Made by a program: the position numbers and the translations under genes. Positions 47,943 to 56,811 of a DNA stretch of 64,000 bases are shown piece after piece; position 1 is the stretch's first letter; every line of letters starts with the position of its first letter. The stretch spans positions 1 to 64,000 of the IMG/VR virus record IMGVR_UViG_3300042294_004161. One strand, 5' to 3'. Source of the stretch: a virus. Under the pieces are notes generated by a model. That model saw only the letters and a list, made by a program, of their open reading frames with translations, was not told the origin of the DNA and made no database searches.

Positions 47943-50234
47943 ATGGCTCTTATTAATCTTCAAACTGACCTTAAATCTCTTAGGTATGGTAAAGACACTC
48001 CAGGTGGTGGTGATAGTGGACAACCATATATTAAAAAAACCATACCACGTGTTTTTGTAGGAGCCAGTGAAGATTTTCTGTTAAGAGGAGGAATAAACGC
48101 TGTAACAGACTCACTTACGGATGTTGCTCGTTTAGCTAAAATGTTCACTGATACCAAATCACCAAATGGTTTGTTATTTATTGCTAAACAACAGTTATTA
48201 TCACGTACTGCTTCACCAGCACAAGGTGGGACACCACAATCACCACGATTATTAAATGAAGGCGTTTATAACCCGTTAAGTACACTAGCTCAGGCAGGTG
48301 TAGTAGCGTTTGGGGGTCATTTAAATAAACAAGGTATTAATCCATTTGCTGAAACAGGGGCATATTCTAAAAATCCTAATTTATATTTTAATAAAGTTAA
48401 AGCATCAAATTTAAGTGCTGACAACTATATTAGAACAGATGAAGTAGTTACTCAAGCTGATACTATTACAACTCCTATAAGAGTTTTCAATTCAGATCTA
48501 CCATACGCTGATCAAATATATAATGGTTTTGATGTATTAGGAAATGATACAACACAATTTTCTACTTCAAAAGTTACTAGTGCTGATTTTCAAAATAGAC
48601 TAGCTAATTTATGGTATAATAAAGTAGAACAAAAAACATCAGATATTAATGTTTTAACATATAATGGAGGACCTGGTTCTATATTAGGAATCGGAAAAAC
48701 TAATATTAGATTTGCAGATCAAAGAACAGGAGTAAATAGTGATAAACCTATTACAGGGGGAGTGACTTGGACTCCAAATCAATCAATTAATAGAGAATTC
48801 ACTACATTAATAGGAATTGAAACTTCTAAAGGAGCTTCAAAAGCGTATGCTACTACTAATGGGTTAACATTAGATAATGATGTTGTTGATGGAACTAGAG
48901 TTTATAACTCAGCTGTAGGTCTTAATGCTAAATTATTTAATCCTTTAGCTAATAGTCCAATAACTTGGACTCCAAAACTAGAACAAACTAAACCAGATAG
49001 AACTCTTCCATTTAATATAACTATAGGTAAATTAAGTGATATAATAAATAATGATCCTGTATTTGATAGTCTTGATAACTTAAATACAAATAGAGGATTT
49101 ACAACTCCTACAGTTTATCAACCAGGTCCTGATCAAACTATATTAAATAATACAGACTTAATATATGCTAATAATACTTATACTTATACTCAAAAACAAA
49201 TATTAGAAAATCCATATGGCAATGAAAATACAGGAGAAACAATATCATCTCGTTCTAATGTAGGAAAATTAAATGGTTCACCTATATGGCAAGATTTTAG
49301 AAAAAAAATTAGAGAAACTTTAGGAGAAAATTCTGAGCAAGTTAAAAAAGCAAAAGAAAAAGGAGCTCTTCCTAATTCTCCTAATTATGCTTTTAAAGGA
49401 ATTGAAAATAGAGTAAATATAGGTGGAAAAAATAATTTAGGACCTGGAAATTTTACTGGTAAAAATTTATCATCATATACAGCTGGTTCAGGTATAGGAC
49501 CAATAGATAAAATAAATGCTTTACCAATATATAGAAGTAAAAATGTTGAAACAAATTCTCAAGATTATCCTATAAATGATCTAGTTAAATTTAGAATAGC
49601 TGTAATAGATAATAATTCCCCTAACTTTAAAACATTCATACATTTTAGGGCATTTATTGATTCAATGTCTGATTCATATAATGCTACTTGGAATGGATTT
49701 AATTATTTAGGAAGAAGTGAACAATTTTACAATTATGGTGGGTTTACTAGAACTGTTTCATTATCATGGACGGTATCAGTTCAATCAAAACAGGAACTTA
49801 TTCCAATGTATAAAAAATTAAATTATCTAGCTTCATCATTAACAGGTGATTATAGTCCAGATGGATATATGAGAGGTAATTTAGTGCAATTAACTATTGG
49901 AGGATATTTATATGAACAACCAGGTATAATAACTTCATTAACATATGATGTTCCCACAGAATCACCTTGGGAGATTGGAATAAATGATGAAGGTGGATTT
50001 GATTCTAGTGTAAAAGAATTACCTCATATTATACGAGTAACAGGATTTAACTTTATACCTATCCAAAATTTTGTACCACAAAAACAAAAATTAACATTTG
50101 GTGATAATAATACAACAGGCAGTACTGATAGTTCTACAGGATTTGTAAAAACTGAAGGATTTCAAAGATATATAGCTTTAGCTAATGGAGATGATAAAGA
50201 TAAAAGTTTTACTAATTATACAAACCCATCATAA
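47943..50234 (+). CDS. baseplate protein with tube-like C-terminal domain (gp48/gp54-like role)
   Basis: A 763-residue protein. The N-terminal 100 residues include KKTIPRVFVGASEDFLLRGG, and a long Asn/Thr-rich middle follows. The C-terminal domain (about 545-735) is the most conserved-looking: LVKFRIAVIDNNSPNFKTFIHFRAFIDSMSDSYNATWNGFNYLGRSEQFYNYGGFTRTVSLSWTV and YLYEQPGIITSLTYDVPTESPWEIG. Its strand order recalls tail-tube and tube-initiator domains. In T4, gp48 and gp54 form the tube base on the hub. The assignment is from position and strand pattern, not a motif. Confidence 0.6.
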   Translation: MALINLQTDLKSLRYGKDTPGGGDSGQPYIKKTIPRVFVGASEDFLLRGGINAVTDSLTDVARLAKMFTDTKSPNGLLFIAKQQLLSRTASPAQGGTPQSPRLLNEGVYNPLSTLAQAGVVAFGGHLNKQGINPFAETGAYSKNPNLYFNKVKASNLSADNYIRTDEVVTQADTITTPIRVFNSDLPYADQIYNGFDVLGNDTTQFSTSKVTSADFQNRLANLWYNKVEQKTSDINVLTYNGGPGSILGIGKTNIRFADQRTGVNSDKPITGGVTWTPNQSINREFTTLIGIETSKGASKAYATTNGLTLDNDVVDGTRVYNSAVGLNAKLFNPLANSPITWTPKLEQTKPDRTLPFNITIGKLSDIINNDPVFDSLDNLNTNRGFTTPTVYQPGPDQTILNNTDLIYANNTYTYTQKQILENPYGNENTGETISSRSNVGKLNGSPIWQDFRKKIRETLGENSEQVKKAKEKGALPNSPNYAFKGIENRVNIGGKNNLGPGNFTGKNLSSYTAGSGIGPIDKINALPIYRSKNVETNSQDYPINDLVKFRIAVIDNNSPNFKTFIHFRAFIDSMSDSYNATWNGFNYLGRSEQFYNYGGFTRTVSLSWTVSVQSKQELIPMYKKLNYLASSLTGDYSPDGYMRGNLVQLTIGGYLYEQPGIITSLTYDVPTESPWEIGINDEGGFDSSVKELPHIIRVTGFNFIPIQNFVPQKQKLTFGDNNTTGSTDSSTGFVKTEGFQRYIALANGDDKDKSFTNYTNPS

Positions 50235-50240
50235 TAATTA

Positions 50241-50540
50241 ATGAATAGATATCAAAACATACCTAAAACTAAAATTAATAAAAAATTAGTATATCAAACA
50301 TCAAGATATCCTGAGGTTTTATTATCTCCTAATGACATATATGTGTATACTACACAAGGAGATAGATTTGATACTCTAGCTCAACAATATTATAATAATA
50401 GTTCATTATGGTGGGTAATTTCAATAGCAAACACAGACAAAGTAAACCAAAGTACAATAGTAATCCCAGAAGGATTACAAATTAGAATACCAGCAACATA
50501 TGCTAATGTAATACAAGATTTTAATATAATAAACGCTTAA
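50241..50540 (+). CDS. LysM-type baseplate protein (gp53-like)
   Basis: A 99-residue single LysM-like domain: DIYVYTTQGDRFDTLAQQYYNNSSLWWVISIANTDKVNQSTIVIPEGLQIRIP. The pattern is T-x-G-D-x-x-D-x-L-A-x-x-Y-Y, then W-W-x-I-x-x-A-N, then I-P-x-G-x-x-x-R-I-P. T4 gp53 and P2 gpX carry this domain and link wedge or hub parts. It stands 6 bp after the large baseplate gene and 1 bp before the hub gene. Confidence 0.78.
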   Translation: MNRYQNIPKTKINKKLVYQTSRYPEVLLSPNDIYVYTTQGDRFDTLAQQYYNNSSLWWVISIANTDKVNQSTIVIPEGLQIRIPATYANVIQDFNIINA

Positions 50541-50541
50541 T

Positions 50542-53502
50542 ATGGGAAACATAGTAGGGGAAGGTTTTGATCAAATAATTATAGATCAAATAAATCAAAG
50601 ACAAAAAATATATGGTTCTATTAATAGAACTAATGAAATATTAAATTACATAAATAATAAAACAGGTTGGTGTCGTTTAGTATCATCGGTTGATGTTGTT
50701 GTACCTCCTCCAAATAGAAACTTACCTAATAGAGGTGTAGACCTTGCTAAAAATTTTATTTTATTTAATGGCACTTCATTCCAAGGGAATCAACAAAGAG
50801 GAGGAGTATGGCCTGGTACAGATGATCCTAGTTTTAATGACTATGCTTATGGTATGGGAGGTACTAATTTTGGATTACGTCCAATGCCTGGTATTACTCA
50901 AGCAACAATAAAAACAGAAACTAGAGGTTCTCTTAAAACAGCAACAATTAATATTAAAGCAAATAATAGAGAACAATTTGATATAATTGATGTTCTTTAT
51001 CTTCGTTTAGGATATACAATGTTATTAGAATGGGGTAGTAGTTCTTATTTTAGAAATAATGGAGATTATGAATCTAATAATTCTAATAGTTTAGTAAATG
51101 ATTTTTTAAACGCAGGCCCCGCTACCCCACCTAGTCCTACTTCAAGTACAAATCCAAATATTACAAATATTACAAATAATCCTTTAGTCTTTCAAACACC
51201 CCAACTTATTACAGGAAATACAACACCATCAAACACAAATAAAATTTTTAGTTATGCCAATTATCCTGAAAAGATTAAAGAAAAAAGATTAGAAGCTGTA
51301 GGTAATTATGATGCTATTATAGGTAAAGTAGTTAATTTTAATTGGACTTTTACAAAAGATGGAACCTATGATATTACTGTAATTTTAAGAAGTATGGGAG
51401 ATGTAATTGAATCTCTTAAAACAAATATTCTACTTCCTGGAACTACAATTAATACTAATTCTGGAGATACTCAACCATCTGATAAACCAATTGAAGTAAT
51501 TAAATCCTTTTCAGAAATTCATAGTATAGGAAAAGAATTTTATAGATTACAACAAAAACTCCCTTCAGCAAATACTCAAGGTGGGGGCATATTTAGAATT
51601 TTAGCTAAGTCTCAAGACAAAAATAATATGGCTTTTGAAGACAATAGTATTGATCCAAATTCAGTTATAGCTTTTTCTCAAATATATAGTGGAGAAGGTG
51701 GAGGTACTCATTATTATATTCGTTTAGGATATTTTTTAAAATTTTTAGAAAGAAAAATTATTCCTTATGTAAATATACCAGAAGTAGCTTTAATGGAATT
51801 TGATACAGATGTTAGGTCTAATATTATATATTTACAAGCTCGACAAATTAGTAATAATCCAGGAATATGTGTAATTAATACTACTATAACTTTTAATGAA
51901 AATGGAAAAGAAGTAAAATTTGCTCCTGGTTGTGATCAGTTTAAAACTACATTACCTGGTAGTAAAAATACATATGGAAGAATAATGAATATTTATTTTG
52001 ATATGGCTTGGATATTAACTACTATGGATTCATTAAAAGATAAAGATGGAAAAATATCATTATATTCCTTATTAGAAAGTATTTGTGATGGATGGAATAC
52101 AGCAACAGGTAATTTTAATAAATTAGAACCAACAGTAGAAGAAAAAACAATACGTTTTATAGATGAAACAGCTCTTCCTGATAGAGATAGATGGTTAGAA
52201 TTATTAGGTCAATCTGTAAAACCTGCGTTTTTTGATGTATATGGTTTATATCCTAGTAATCAAACAGCAGGATTTATTAAAGATTTAAGTTTTAATACAA
52301 CTGTACCTCCAAATTTAGCTACTATGATTACTATAGGAGCTACTTCTAAAGGATATGTTGTAGGACAAGATTCAACTGCTTTATCTCGAATGAATGCAGG
52401 TTTTACAGATAGATTTAAAAAAAATATAGAATTCTCAGAAGATAAATCACCTCCAGGAACTTCATCTATTATTAATAACTATTCAGAAGTATTAAAAAAT
52501 TATAATACTTTTCTTTTAGAATTAGGATCTGTTGATGAAGGAAAACCAAACTGGAATCAAGAAGCTATAGATAACTTTACAAATACAGCTGAAACTTTTT
52601 ATGAATATGATCAAGCTAAACAAACATTAGAAGCTGTTGGATTATCAAAAGATTTAGCTGTTAAAGTAGTATCAGGAGAAACAACTACATCAGTAGAAGA
52701 TTATGTAAATTATTTATCATCAGCTCCTGCATCTTCAATTGGATTTTTACCTTTTGATCTACAATTAATAATGGATGGCCTTTCTGGAATGAAAATATAT
52801 CAAAAATATACAATTGATACTACTTATTTACCTGCTAATTATCCAACATCATTAGAATTTTTAATTAAAGGAATAACTAATAATATTCAAAACAATGAAT
52901 GGACTACTACTATAGAATCAATAGCTATACCTAAAAATCCATTTGGTTCTGTTCTTGGGAAAGGGGCGGTTGGTAATGCTTCTCGAGATAATAATAGAGG
53001 TGCTGCTCCTACACCAACCGGATCTACACCAAACGCTAATAGATTAAGAACAATCTTAACAAGTTTAGGATACCGTGAAAAAGGTAGAGAATTATCTAAC
53101 GGTGGAGATATTTCAAATGATCTAGTAAATTATGCTGCTTCAGTATTTAGAGAAATTAAAAACCAACTTCCAAGTTTAATAATCACAGTAACTGGAGGTA
53201 ATGATGCTTATCACCAAAGATTAGCTTACAAATCATCTCATACCTTGGGCCAAGGATTAGATTTTGTAATTTCTCCATTAACAATAGATAATAAAAATGC
53301 TGTTGATAAAATATTAGGAGGATTTGCAGCTGGTAACCAATCTAAAATTGTTAGCTTTATTAATGAATATGATTATCCATCTTCAGCAGCTACAGCAGGT
53401 CACTTCCATATTAGAATTGGAGGTAAAGTTGAAAGTAAAAGAATAGCTACATTTATAGCTCAAGCAAATAAAGGTCAATTAACAACATATCCAATAGTTT
53501 AA
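50542..53502 (+). CDS. baseplate hub protein with C-terminal M15-like peptidase domain
   Basis: A 986-residue protein. The N-terminal part has ITQATIKTETRGSLKTATINIKANNREQFDIIDVLYLRLGYTMLLEWGSS, which fits hub beta-barrel domains (gp27-like). The C-terminal 125 residues form a DD-peptidase-like metallodomain: SSHTLGQGLDFVI (His900, Asp907) and TAGHFHIRIGG (His954, His956), as in the S-x-H-x-x-G-x-A-x-D ... H-x-H pattern of Hedgehog/M15 peptidases. It would cut cell-wall peptide bridges as the tail penetrates, the job done in T4 by the gp5 lysozyme. Gln and Gly replace some usual residues around the motif. Confidence 0.72.
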   Translation: MGNIVGEGFDQIIIDQINQRQKIYGSINRTNEILNYINNKTGWCRLVSSVDVVVPPPNRNLPNRGVDLAKNFILFNGTSFQGNQQRGGVWPGTDDPSFNDYAYGMGGTNFGLRPMPGITQATIKTETRGSLKTATINIKANNREQFDIIDVLYLRLGYTMLLEWGSSSYFRNNGDYESNNSNSLVNDFLNAGPATPPSPTSSTNPNITNITNNPLVFQTPQLITGNTTPSNTNKIFSYANYPEKIKEKRLEAVGNYDAIIGKVVNFNWTFTKDGTYDITVILRSMGDVIESLKTNILLPGTTINTNSGDTQPSDKPIEVIKSFSEIHSIGKEFYRLQQKLPSANTQGGGIFRILAKSQDKNNMAFEDNSIDPNSVIAFSQIYSGEGGGTHYYIRLGYFLKFLERKIIPYVNIPEVALMEFDTDVRSNIIYLQARQISNNPGICVINTTITFNENGKEVKFAPGCDQFKTTLPGSKNTYGRIMNIYFDMAWILTTMDSLKDKDGKISLYSLLESICDGWNTATGNFNKLEPTVEEKTIRFIDETALPDRDRWLELLGQSVKPAFFDVYGLYPSNQTAGFIKDLSFNTTVPPNLATMITIGATSKGYVVGQDSTALSRMNAGFTDRFKKNIEFSEDKSPPGTSSIINNYSEVLKNYNTFLLELGSVDEGKPNWNQEAIDNFTNTAETFYEYDQAKQTLEAVGLSKDLAVKVVSGETTTSVEDYVNYLSSAPASSIGFLPFDLQLIMDGLSGMKIYQKYTIDTTYLPANYPTSLEFLIKGITNNIQNNEWTTTIESIAIPKNPFGSVLGKGAVGNASRDNNRGAAPTPTGSTPNANRLRTILTSLGYREKGRELSNGGDISNDLVNYAASVFREIKNQLPSLIITVTGGNDAYHQRLAYKSSHTLGQGLDFVISPLTIDNKNAVDKILGGFAAGNQSKIVSFINEYDYPSSAATAGHFHIRIGGKVESKRIATFIAQANKGQLTTYPIV

Positions 53503-53503
53503 A

Positions 53504-54166
53504 ATGTATTACCCTAAATCACAAATAAAAACTAATTTATACACTAATGGGGATGAGTATATTGTTGAATTAACTCAAACACCATATATAGGATATTATT
53601 ACTTAACAAGTACAGGAAGAGCATTTACTGGAAGAACACCTGATGATAGACCAAATCAAGAATTAATTAAAGTTGAACCGGTAACAAAAGATGAAGGTGA
53701 TTCTTCAACAGTAATAAGACCCTCAACAGCTACTATTTTTTCATCTCATAATCCGGGAGCAATAGATGCAGTTACTTCTTTAGATTATAATTCAGCTTTA
53801 AATTATGCCCAATTAAAAAATATAAACGTATATAACCCTCCAATTAAAATTTTACCTTATTACTCCCCAACCCTCCCAACCCCACAAGACTACCAAAACG
53901 GAGAATTTCAAAGATATTTTTGTAAAAAAACAAACGAAATAAAATATATTGAAATAAATAAGGAACAATTTGATAAATTAGTAGCCCAAGATCCTCAAAT
54001 TGAATTCTCACTATATCAACCATTTACTATAACATGGATTATATCAGGTGATAAAGATACAGTAGCTAAAACTAATAGAAATATAGTAGAATTAGCATCA
54101 TTTAGACAAAAATTACCTAGATTAGCTGATTATCTTCGATTTGATTACACTAAGTATTTAAAATAA
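53504..54166 (+). CDS. baseplate-region hypothetical protein
   Basis: A 220-residue protein starting 1 bp after the hub gene. It opens YYPKSQIKTNLYTNGDEYIVELTQTPYIGYYYLTSTGRAFTGRTPDD and has a later strand-helix FQRYFCKKTNEIKYIEINKEQFDKLVAQDPQIEF. It is probably the last gene of the baseplate run, since the next genes have a different promoter and the capsid tag. No family is recognised. Confidence 0.55.
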   Translation: MYYPKSQIKTNLYTNGDEYIVELTQTPYIGYYYLTSTGRAFTGRTPDDRPNQELIKVEPVTKDEGDSSTVIRPSTATIFSSHNPGAIDAVTSLDYNSALNYAQLKNINVYNPPIKILPYYSPTLPTPQDYQNGEFQRYFCKKTNEIKYIEINKEQFDKLVAQDPQIEFSLYQPFTITWIISGDKDTVAKTNRNIVELASFRQKLPRLADYLRFDYTKYLK

Positions 54167-54273
54167 TTTGGTAATCTTACTTTTCTTTCATATATTTATC
54201 ATAAATAATTAAAAAACATAAACATGAAAGTAACACAACTACGTCAATTAATCAGAGAAGAAATTCAATCTGT
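54155..54273 (+). repeat. 119-bp direct repeat (promoter plus tag), copy 1
   Basis: Identical base for base to 56693-56811. It spans the last codons of the upstream gene, a promoter-like region, the leader and the first 17 codons of the tagged gene. Confidence 0.95.
54167..54207 (+). promoter_or_regulatory. putative promoter of tagged gene, TTTGG-N15 class
   Basis: TTTGG at 54167 and TTCATATATT at 54187 have the 20-base distance seen at 1082, 35648 and 58821. ATATTTATCATAAATA follows. It lies within the 119-bp repeat. Confidence 0.45.
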
Positions 54274-54559
54274 GGTTAAAGAAGCTAAAATCAAAAATCA
54301 ATATGTCATTAAAGATGAAGAAGAAAGTGATGAAGATTTTGATTTTTATGTAATTGATAAAAAGAAAGCATTTGAATATCTGAAACAATTTGATAAAAGA
54401 GGAAGTGTAAATGCTAAACAATTCATTAAGGATGATGAGGGTTGGGGTGAATTTGAACAATATTTAGAAGATGTTGAAAAAATGTCAGATAAACAGTTAG
54501 AAAAAGCAATGCGTGAAGAAATGAGTTATTATTTCTTTAGCGAACCAGATGGTATTTAA
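54224..54559 (+). CDS. putative capsid-targeted protein with IREE tag
   Basis: A 111-residue acidic protein. Residues 1-20 are the tag (VTQLRQLIREEIQSVVKEA), with V-K-E before Ala as a possible protease site. The body is a compact alpha/beta sequence (DFYVIDKKKAFEYLKQFDKRGSVNAKQFI, EDVEKMSDKQLEKAMREEMSYYFF). Function unknown. It is the first of five consecutive or near-consecutive tagged genes, and its first 17 codons are copied exactly at 56762. Confidence 0.6.
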   Translation: MKVTQLRQLIREEIQSVVKEAKIKNQYVIKDEEESDEDFDFYVIDKKKAFEYLKQFDKRGSVNAKQFIKDDEGWGEFEQYLEDVEKMSDKQLEKAMREEMSYYFFSEPDGI

Positions 54560-54570
54560 AATATAAAGGC

Positions 54571-54933
54571 ATGAAAATTACTCAGCTACGTCAATTAATC
54601 AGAGAAGAAATTCAATCTGTAGTTAAAGAAGATAAAATTCATATAAAAGTAATTAATAAAGGCTTAAATAAATTTGGAGCAGAACAAATGAATAAAGCTT
54701 TTAAAAGTAATAGAGAAAAATATCCTGAAGCTATTGATGATTACTTTTTTAAAGTTGGAGATAAAATAGGTAAACCTAATAAAGTAATTAAACAACCTAA
54801 ACTATTTAATAGCAACCCAGGCAAAACTAGTATGGGATTATATCATGTTCATAGTGTAGACCAAGGAATAATTGAAATACCATTAGAATGGCTAGATTAT
54901 GATACTAAAACATTTAAAATTGTAGAAATTTAA
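54571..54933 (+). CDS. putative capsid-targeted protein with IREE tag
   Basis: A 120-residue basic protein. The tag (QLRQLIREEIQSVVKED) is followed by a body with HIKVINKGLNKFGAEQMNKAFKSNREKYPEAIDDYFFKVGDKIGKP and a final strand region (HVHSVDQGIIEIPLEWLDYDTKTFKIVEI). DNA of the tag is nearly the same as in the gene before, with which it shares no body similarity. Unknown function, plausible injected protein. Confidence 0.58.
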   Translation: MKITQLRQLIREEIQSVVKEDKIHIKVINKGLNKFGAEQMNKAFKSNREKYPEAIDDYFFKVGDKIGKPNKVIKQPKLFNSNPGKTSMGLYHVHSVDQGIIEIPLEWLDYDTKTFKIVEI

Positions 54934-54945
54934 ATAATTAAAATA

Positions 54946-55275
54946 ATGAAAGTAAGACAACTTAGACAAATTATTAGAGAAGAAATTCAATCTGTGATGA
55001 AAGAACAAGAAGCTATTAAAATTACTCCTGAACAAAAAGCAGCATTTTTAGATAGGATTAAAGGATATGCTGAAGATGAAGGAGCAGATAGTGCTTTTTT
55101 TGAAGCAGGTAATATATTAGCTCGTGTACTTACTGATGATGAAGCTGAATTTATAGAAGATGTTGAAGATTTTGGATATAATGCCCAAGAAGTTGAAGAT
55201 TATGCTCAAGATTTAGTAGGTTCTTTGGATTTAGAATTCGATTATGACGATAATGATTACGACGATGATTTCTAA
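54946..55275 (+). CDS. putative capsid-targeted protein with IREE tag
   Basis: A 109-residue acidic protein. The tag (QLRQIIREEIQSVMKEQE) is joined to a domain AIKITPEQKAAFLDRIKGYAEDEG, then LARVLTDDEAEFIEDVEDFGYNAQEVEDYAQDLV. This domain is repeated in the next gene, so the pair arose by tandem duplication. The C-terminus is a string of Asp. Function unknown. Confidence 0.58.
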   Translation: MKVRQLRQIIREEIQSVMKEQEAIKITPEQKAAFLDRIKGYAEDEGADSAFFEAGNILARVLTDDEAEFIEDVEDFGYNAQEVEDYAQDLVGSLDLEFDYDDNDYDDDF

Positions 55276-55279
55276 TCAT

Positions 55280-56101
55280 ATGAAAAGAAAGCAGTTTAAT
55301 CAACTACGCCAACTAATCAAAGAAGAAATTAAGTTAGCAATAAAAGAGCAAGAAGCTATTAAAATTACTCCTGAACAAAAGAAAGAATTTCTTAGATTAG
55401 TTAAAAGAACTATGGGAGAATTATATCTCAACACAGGAAAAGAAGTGGTGAATGATGGGGAAGTAGATCGTCTTTTAGTTTCAGTTTTAACTAATGATGA
55501 AACCGATTGGTTAGAAGATATAGATCAATACGGATATGACCCAGATGCTGTAAAAAAATACGCTGAAGAACTAGTATTACTTAGATTCCCAGACCCTCTA
55601 CCTCCACCTCCTAAGGACTATGAAAATATTATACAACAATATATTCAAAATGGAAATAAAGGTGATTTAGATTTAATGGGTTATGATAAACCTACTTTAC
55701 CTAATAATTTTCCTTCTGAAATAGGAGGAAATTTGTATTTAAATGATTCATCTATAAAATCTTTACCTGATGGATTAACAGTACATGGTAACTTAGGTTT
55801 AAGTAAATCATCTATAAAATCTTTACCTAATAGACTAACAGTACATGGTACTTTGAGTTTAGCAGGTTTACCTATAAAATCATTACCTAAAGATTTAGTA
55901 GTAAAACAAAGAAAAAGAAACCGATTAGCTGATACTATATGGTTAACAAATACCCCAATTAGTAAAAAATATACAAAAGAAGAACTAGAAGCTTTATCTC
56001 CCGGAATTAAAGGTCTTCAATGGCTTGCAGGAGTATGGAATGAAGAAGATATTAAAGATCATAATTTAAAGAGAAAACCTGACGGAACTTTTTATAGATA
56101 A
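55280..56101 (+). CDS. tagged protein with LRR-like repeats
   Basis: A 273-residue protein from ATG 55280; the longer frame from 55244 overlaps the upstream gene and is rejected. It contains the tag (FNQLRQLIKEEIKLAIKEQE), then a copy of the domain of the previous gene (AIKITPEQKKEFLRLVKR, SVLTNDETDWLEDIDQYGYDPDAVKKYAEEL). From about residue 140 there are three to four leucine-rich-like repeats, each with LPxxLTVHGxLxLxxxxIKS. Such short repeats occur in phage and bacterial proteins as binding scaffolds. A packaged host-interacting protein is conceivable. Confidence 0.6.
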   Translation: MKRKQFNQLRQLIKEEIKLAIKEQEAIKITPEQKKEFLRLVKRTMGELYLNTGKEVVNDGEVDRLLVSVLTNDETDWLEDIDQYGYDPDAVKKYAEELVLLRFPDPLPPPPKDYENIIQQYIQNGNKGDLDLMGYDKPTLPNNFPSEIGGNLYLNDSSIKSLPDGLTVHGNLGLSKSSIKSLPNRLTVHGTLSLAGLPIKSLPKDLVVKQRKRNRLADTIWLTNTPISKKYTKEELEALSPGIKGLQWLAGVWNEEDIKDHNLKRKPDGTFYR

Positions 56102-56114
56102 AACAACATATTTT

Positions 56115-56153
56115 AAAGTAAAGCTTGGGAAACCAGGCTTTCTTTATTATATT
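56115..56153 (+). repeat. 39-bp direct repeat (hairpin plus promoter), copy 1
   Basis: Identical to 57039-57077. It contains AAAGCTTGG/CCAGGCTTT with a GAAA loop, and TTATTATATT at its end. Confidence 0.9.
56120..56153 (+). terminator. terminator-like hairpin overlapping a promoter
   Basis: The 9-bp stem (56120-56128 with 56133-56141, one G-U) has a GAAA tetraloop and is followed by CTTTA, a weak T tract. CTTGG at 56124 and TTATTATATT at 56144 have the 20-base spacing of the TTTGG promoter class, so one element may both end and start transcription. Confidence 0.5.
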
Positions 56154-56159
56154 TACATT

Positions 56160-56405
56160 ATGAAAATAATAATTAATAGAATCCTCAATTTAGATGGAAC
56201 ATGGCAAAGCTATAAAATTTCATCTCCTAATGCTTATACAAAACCAACTTGGAAAGAATTAGGTAAACAATTTAACACATTAAATGATATAATTGATTTT
56301 TATAAATTACAAAATGTAAGAGAACTAGGTGTAAAATATTCTTATGATAATAAGGATAGAAAATATGGAATTGAAGAACATGAAGCAATTTTACCATTAA
56401 TTTAA
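56160..56405 (+). CDS. small hypothetical protein
   Basis: Eighty-one residues (IINRILNLDGTWQSYKISSPNAYTKPTWKELGKQFNTLNDIIDFYKLQNVRELGVKYSYDNKDRKYGIEEHEAILPLI), probably one small alpha/beta domain. No signal peptide, tag or catalytic motif is present. It is flanked by hairpins on both sides and forms its own transcription unit in the accessory region. Unknown function. Confidence 0.5.
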   Translation: MKIIINRILNLDGTWQSYKISSPNAYTKPTWKELGKQFNTLNDIIDFYKLQNVRELGVKYSYDNKDRKYGIEEHEAILPLI

Positions 56406-56425
56406 TAATTTTAAATTTTTTAATT

Positions 56426-56450
56426 AAAGCTTAATTATTTAAGCTTTTTT
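56426..56450 (+). terminator. intrinsic terminator
   Basis: AAAGCTTAA pairs perfectly with TTAAGCTTT over a 4-nt loop, ending in six T. Confidence 0.75.
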
Positions 56451-56479
56451 GTTATATCATATTAAATAATAAATAATTT

Positions 56480-56704
56480 ATGAATTATTATACAAGACTT
56501 TTATATAAAGATAAAATGCATCCTGAAATTTATAATTCAAATATTCCTATAGACCAAAAATTATTTCTTCAAAATCAATTGGAGAAGTTTGGAGGAGATT
56601 TTGATAAACTTCTAGAAGATATGGAAAAATATGCTATACTTACTGATGTAGAAGATTATGAAAATGCAGCTAAGATTAGAGATTATAGAAAATATTTAAA
56701 ATAA
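56480..56704 (+). CDS. small UVR-motif-like protein
   Basis: Seventy-four residues. The C-terminal LTDVEDYENAAKIRDYRKYLK resembles the UVR motif (Y-E-x-A-A-x-x-R-D) by which UvrB and UvrC interact. The rest is helical (KLFLQNQLEKFGGDFDKLLEDMEKY). It could bind a host UvrB/UvrC-type or Clp-adaptor protein, but a 20-residue motif is weak evidence. Its end is followed by the second copy of the 119-bp repeat. Confidence 0.5.
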   Translation: MNYYTRLLYKDKMHPEIYNSNIPIDQKLFLQNQLEKFGGDFDKLLEDMEKYAILTDVEDYENAAKIRDYRKYLK

Positions 56705-56811
56705 TTTGGTAATCTTACTTTTCTTTCATATATTTATCATAAATAATTAAAAAACATAAACATGAAAGTAACACAACTACGTCAATTAATCAGAGAAGAA
56801 ATTCAATCTGT
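56693..56811 (+). repeat. 119-bp direct repeat (promoter plus tag), copy 2
   Basis: A perfect copy of 54155-54273. It starts in the last codons of the UVR-like gene and ends in the tag of the gene at 56762. Confidence 0.95.
56705..56745 (+). promoter_or_regulatory. putative promoter of tagged gene, TTTGG-N15 class
   Basis: The second copy of the promoter at 54167, identical because it lies inside the 119-bp repeat. Confidence 0.45.

Noticed and set aside
55244-55279. ATG at 55244 for the LRR-like tagged protein
   Set aside because: It would overlap the upstream gene in another frame and put 12 unrelated residues before the conserved tag; ATG 55280 restores the tag at the N-terminus.
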